NCBI RefSeq assembly: GCF_001025215.1
Contig: NZ_AP012330.1
Span: 2,046,001 to 2,110,000 of the forward strand
Source: Bifidobacterium pseudocatenulatum DSM 20438 = JCM 1200 = LMG 10505
GTDB lineage: Bacteria; Actinomycetota; Actinomycetes; Actinomycetales; Bifidobacteriaceae
Direction: 5' to 3'
DNA: 64,000 nt
The position numbers were made by a program, and so were the translations under genes. This document shows, piece after piece, positions 62,208 through 64,000 of the stretch. The notes under the pieces are model-generated. The model was not told where the DNA came from. It searched no databases and saw nothing but the letters and a program-made list of their open reading frames with translations. Numbering within the stretch: the first letter of the stretch is position 1; every line of letters begins with the position of its first letter.

Positions 62208-62900
62208 TCAGACCTGGGATACGCGCTGACGCACGAAAGCGTCGAGCGAGGCCGCGTCAATGCCCTCGTAGCCCTTGATCGAGGCGAACTGCGGGCCGTT
62301 GGAATTGTCGATCTGCATGAACCCGGTCTGGCCGATCGTCGTCGCGCCGGAGGCGACGGCCGAACGCAGGCCCGACATGGAATCCTCAATCGCAATGCAG
62401 TACTTCATATCTTCCGGAGCGATACCCAAGCGACGACCCGCCTCCAAATACGGGGCCGGAGACGGCTTCTTCTCAACATCATCATCGCCGCACACGTAGC
62501 CCGCAAACGCGCCAGCCGGCGCTTGGACAACCAGATTCTCCGCAAGATGACGCGGCGACGTGGTGACCAGCGTCGAAGGAACGCCAGCGTCACGCAGCGC
62601 GACAAGCACGTCTTCCACGCCTTCGATCCACGGAATGCGCTCGAATTCCTTTTGGGCGACGTAATCGATCATGCCCTGGCCGATCTCTTCAATCGACAGC
62701 TGGCAACCATGCTCCACCATGCGACGGGCCACATCCGGAACCGGCGTGCCCGAACCCTGCCAGGCGAGCTCCTCATCCCAATATCCGCCATGCGCGGCTG
62801 CGATTTTCATCTCACCCTCATGCCAATACGGTTCGGAATCGATCAGCGTGCCGTCCATATCCCAGAACACGGCCTTGATCATCAGGTTCGTCTCGGTCAT
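62208..62900 (-). CDS. HAD-superfamily phosphatase/phosphomutase
   Basis: 230 aa, subfamily IA. The nucleophile motif is FWDMDGTLIDSE (first Asp near residue 14), motif II Thr in TLVTTSPRH, motif III Lys in EKKPSPAPYLEA, and motif IV IEDSMSGLRSA. Such proteins hydrolyse phosphosugars or interconvert beta-hexose phosphates. GGGAAGGAACATC supports the start. It converges with tRNA-Ala. Substrate unknown. Confidence 0.87.
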   Translation of the reverse strand: MTETNLMIKAVFWDMDGTLIDSEPYWHEGEMKIAAAHGGYWDEELAWQGSGTPVPDVARRMVEHGCQLSIEEIGQGMIDYVAQKEFERIPWIEGVEDVLVALRDAGVPSTLVTTSPRHLAENLVVQAPAGAFAGYVCGDDDVEKKPSPAPYLEAGRRLGIAPEDMKYCIAIEDSMSGLRSAVASGATTIGQTGFMQIDNSNGPQFASIKGYEGIDAASLDAFVRQRVSQV

Positions 62901-63226
62901 GATGTTCCTTCCCTACGACCGTCGGACGCGGAGCACCGGATTTCCGGGCAGCGCCGTCCATCGCGACTTCCACTGCCATTTCAGCAGAGCGGCAAGACGG
63001 CAGCATTCGCGAGTCGCGGCAAAACGGCAGACAACAAACAGGCATACAAGCGAGGCAAACGAAAAGCGCCCGGACGGTCCTCCATCCGAGCGCTTCCCAT
63101 ATCGACGCAATACTTCGCGCCTACGTATTCGCAAAATCATCCGATTTTTTTCACGAATTATCGGCAACCCCCATCGCTATAATCCATGAAATTCGAAAAT
63201 TTCACTTGTATCGGGAGATTTGAAAT
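62901..63226. other. intergenic region downstream of HTH gene
   Basis: Holds an HTH-gene terminator (63064-63095) and presumably the HAD promoter; nothing else is recognised. Confidence 0.5.
63064..63095 (-). terminator. hairpin downstream of the HTH gene
   Basis: AAGCGC-CGGA pairs with TCCG-GCGCTT with one bulge on each side. Confidence 0.5.
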
Positions 63227-63514
63227 TCACTCTCCCTGATTTTCACTGTTTTCCACAGCGGTTTCAGCGGCCTTTTCCGCATTTTCCGCCTTCCAGCGAG
63301 CGATGCAACGTTCCACGCGCTTGTATCCGATGATCTTCGGATCAAGCCCGGCCTCGCGGAAAATCGCGGCAGGCGAGCCACCTTCGGCATACCTGCGCAT
63401 GCAATCATCGCGAAACTCCTTGGAGTAACAAATACGATACTGGGTGACCGATTCCACGGCATCCAGAGACCCGAGATACTTGCGGGTCTTAGCTGTGAAC
63501 GCAACTCTTGGCAC
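63227..63514 (-). CDS. IS3-OrfA-like helix-turn-helix protein
   Basis: 95 aa, GTG start with TTAGGAGCGTACA upstream. The helices YSKEFRDDCMRRYAEGGSP and AAIFREAGLDPKIIGYKRVE resemble the helix-turn-helix of IS3-type OrfA proteins. There is no OrfB integrase and no inverted repeats, so it is probably a domesticated or stand-alone HTH protein rather than an active element. The C-terminal tail is Glu/Ala-rich. Confidence 0.7.
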   Translation of the reverse strand: MPRVAFTAKTRKYLGSLDAVESVTQYRICYSKEFRDDCMRRYAEGGSPAAIFREAGLDPKIIGYKRVERCIARWKAENAEKAAETAVENSENQGE

Positions 63515-63714
63515 TGTACGCTCCTAACCTTTCCTGTTCTCGCCGCATATCTTACCCCCTCCTCCATGATTATTCATGGGCAAAGAGAACTATCTTTCAC
63601 CGAAGCACCTTGACGACCGGAAGAATGACAGTTAGAACGCGGATACTCAACATTATTTCCCACAACGACGACATCGTCGCAGGAAGCAATGCATTTGGTA
63701 AAACTATATAACAA

Positions 63715-63749
63715 AACAGGCACATCTGTTGCCAGATATGCCTGTTTTT
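63715..63749 (+). terminator. intrinsic terminator near the right edge
   Basis: AACAGGCACATCTG pairs with CAGATATGCCTGTT (13 of 14), followed by a T-run on the plus strand. It also lies just past the stop of the partial minus-strand gene, so it could serve either strand. Confidence 0.7.
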
Positions 63750-63776
63750 GAATTTTTTTTCAATGTTTTCTGAAAA

Positions 63777-64000
63777 TCAGTCAATCCCCCAAAGCACGAT
63801 AGACCTAGAAATCGGCTGAGCAACGGGTTTACCCCTCTCAATCCCCTCGTTTTCGCCTGCGACACCCCCACCGCGCGTGTCGTACGCATCAGCCGCGACA
63901 CGCGCGGCCTCCACGGACTCGCGCGACGGCAGCTGACGGGCGTCGACCTGAATCTGCCGACGCCACATGCGAGCGCGGCGGGAACGTTCGATTTCCACAA
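63777..64000 (-). CDS. partial gene of unknown function (C-terminal end)
   Basis: The minus frame is open to the right edge and ends at 63777. The visible 73 residues are hydrophilic and Arg-rich (ERSRRARMWRRQIQVDARQL), without a recognised domain. A terminator just downstream supports a real gene. A GTG at 63998 could be a start, but the frame more likely continues outside the window. Confidence 0.5.
   Translation of the reverse strand, partial: VEIERSRRARMWRRQIQVDARQLPSRESVEAARVAADAYDTRGGGVAGENEGIERGKPVAQPISRSIVLWGID

Noticed and set aside
63227..63514. Active IS3 insertion sequence
   Set aside because: Only the OrfA-like helix-turn-helix is present; no integrase ORF, inverted repeats or target duplication was seen.

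Overview
The window reads as chromosome of a Bifidobacterium-like actinobacterium. This is inferred from the high GC, the density of LacI/ROK regulators next to sugar ABC transporters and intracellular glycosidases (GH51, GH36, GH172, GH20, two GH2), a GPH-type lactose symporter beside lacZ, and the lack of any PTS. I cannot fix the species; the GH172 locus and a B. adolescentis/dentium-type gene set point to that part of the genus. No prophage, complete IS element, CRISPR array or rRNA is present. One tRNA (Ala, anticodon CGC) is at 62 kb.

Layout. 0-7.3 kb: tail of an FtsX-like permease with an unusual ATPase-like partner that has lost its P-loop, then housekeeping genes (HD hydrolase, class II amidotransferase, KUP potassium transporter, TatD). 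7.4-14.2 kb: plant-galactoside/arabinoside block with a GH51 arabinofuranosidase behind a decayed GH27 fragment, a divergent LacI regulator and a GH36 alpha-galactosidase. 14.4-22.1 kb: membrane protein, asymmetric heterodimeric ABC exporter, two alpha/beta-hydrolases and an ATPase remnant. 22.3-28.1 kb: GH172 + ABC importer + LacI cluster with five copies of a TCGAAACGTTTCGA-type operator. 28.6-35.0 kb: a cell-surface polysaccharide module with a membrane GT2 synthase, a divergent GH18-like protein with a chitin-binding-type tail, and a membrane GGDEF-EAL protein whose signature motifs are both degenerate. 35.1-46.9 kb: amino-sugar block (LacI, nagA, nagB, GH20, ROK kinase, ABC importer, ROK regulator). 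47.2-52.2 kb: divergent lactose pair (GPH symporter / lacZ) with matching operators. 52.3-64 kb: TenA, a second GH2, metG, an AbiEi-like gene with a repeat protein, rsmI, a GH26 remnant, DedA, tRNA-Ala, a HAD phosphatase and an IS-like HTH protein.

How the genes work together. Most of the window imports small oligosaccharides through ABC or GPH systems and hydrolyses them in the cytoplasm, each block with a local repressor. The amino-sugar block forms a complete route: importer, beta-hexosaminidase, ROK kinase, NagA deacetylase, NagB deaminase, giving fructose 6-phosphate. It lies beside the GT2/GH18 surface-polysaccharide module.

Most unusual observations. Three intergenic arrays (37.6, 46.9 and 60.0 kb) each hold exactly five palindromic units centred on TTCCAGTNACTGGAA, spaced 53-54 bp apart (about five DNA helical turns). 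A second intergenic palindrome family (GACCTCACGATT...AAATCGTGAGGTC) occurs at 28.4 and 60.8 kb. There are decayed GH27 and GH26 genes, and low-complexity insertions recur in unrelated proteins.
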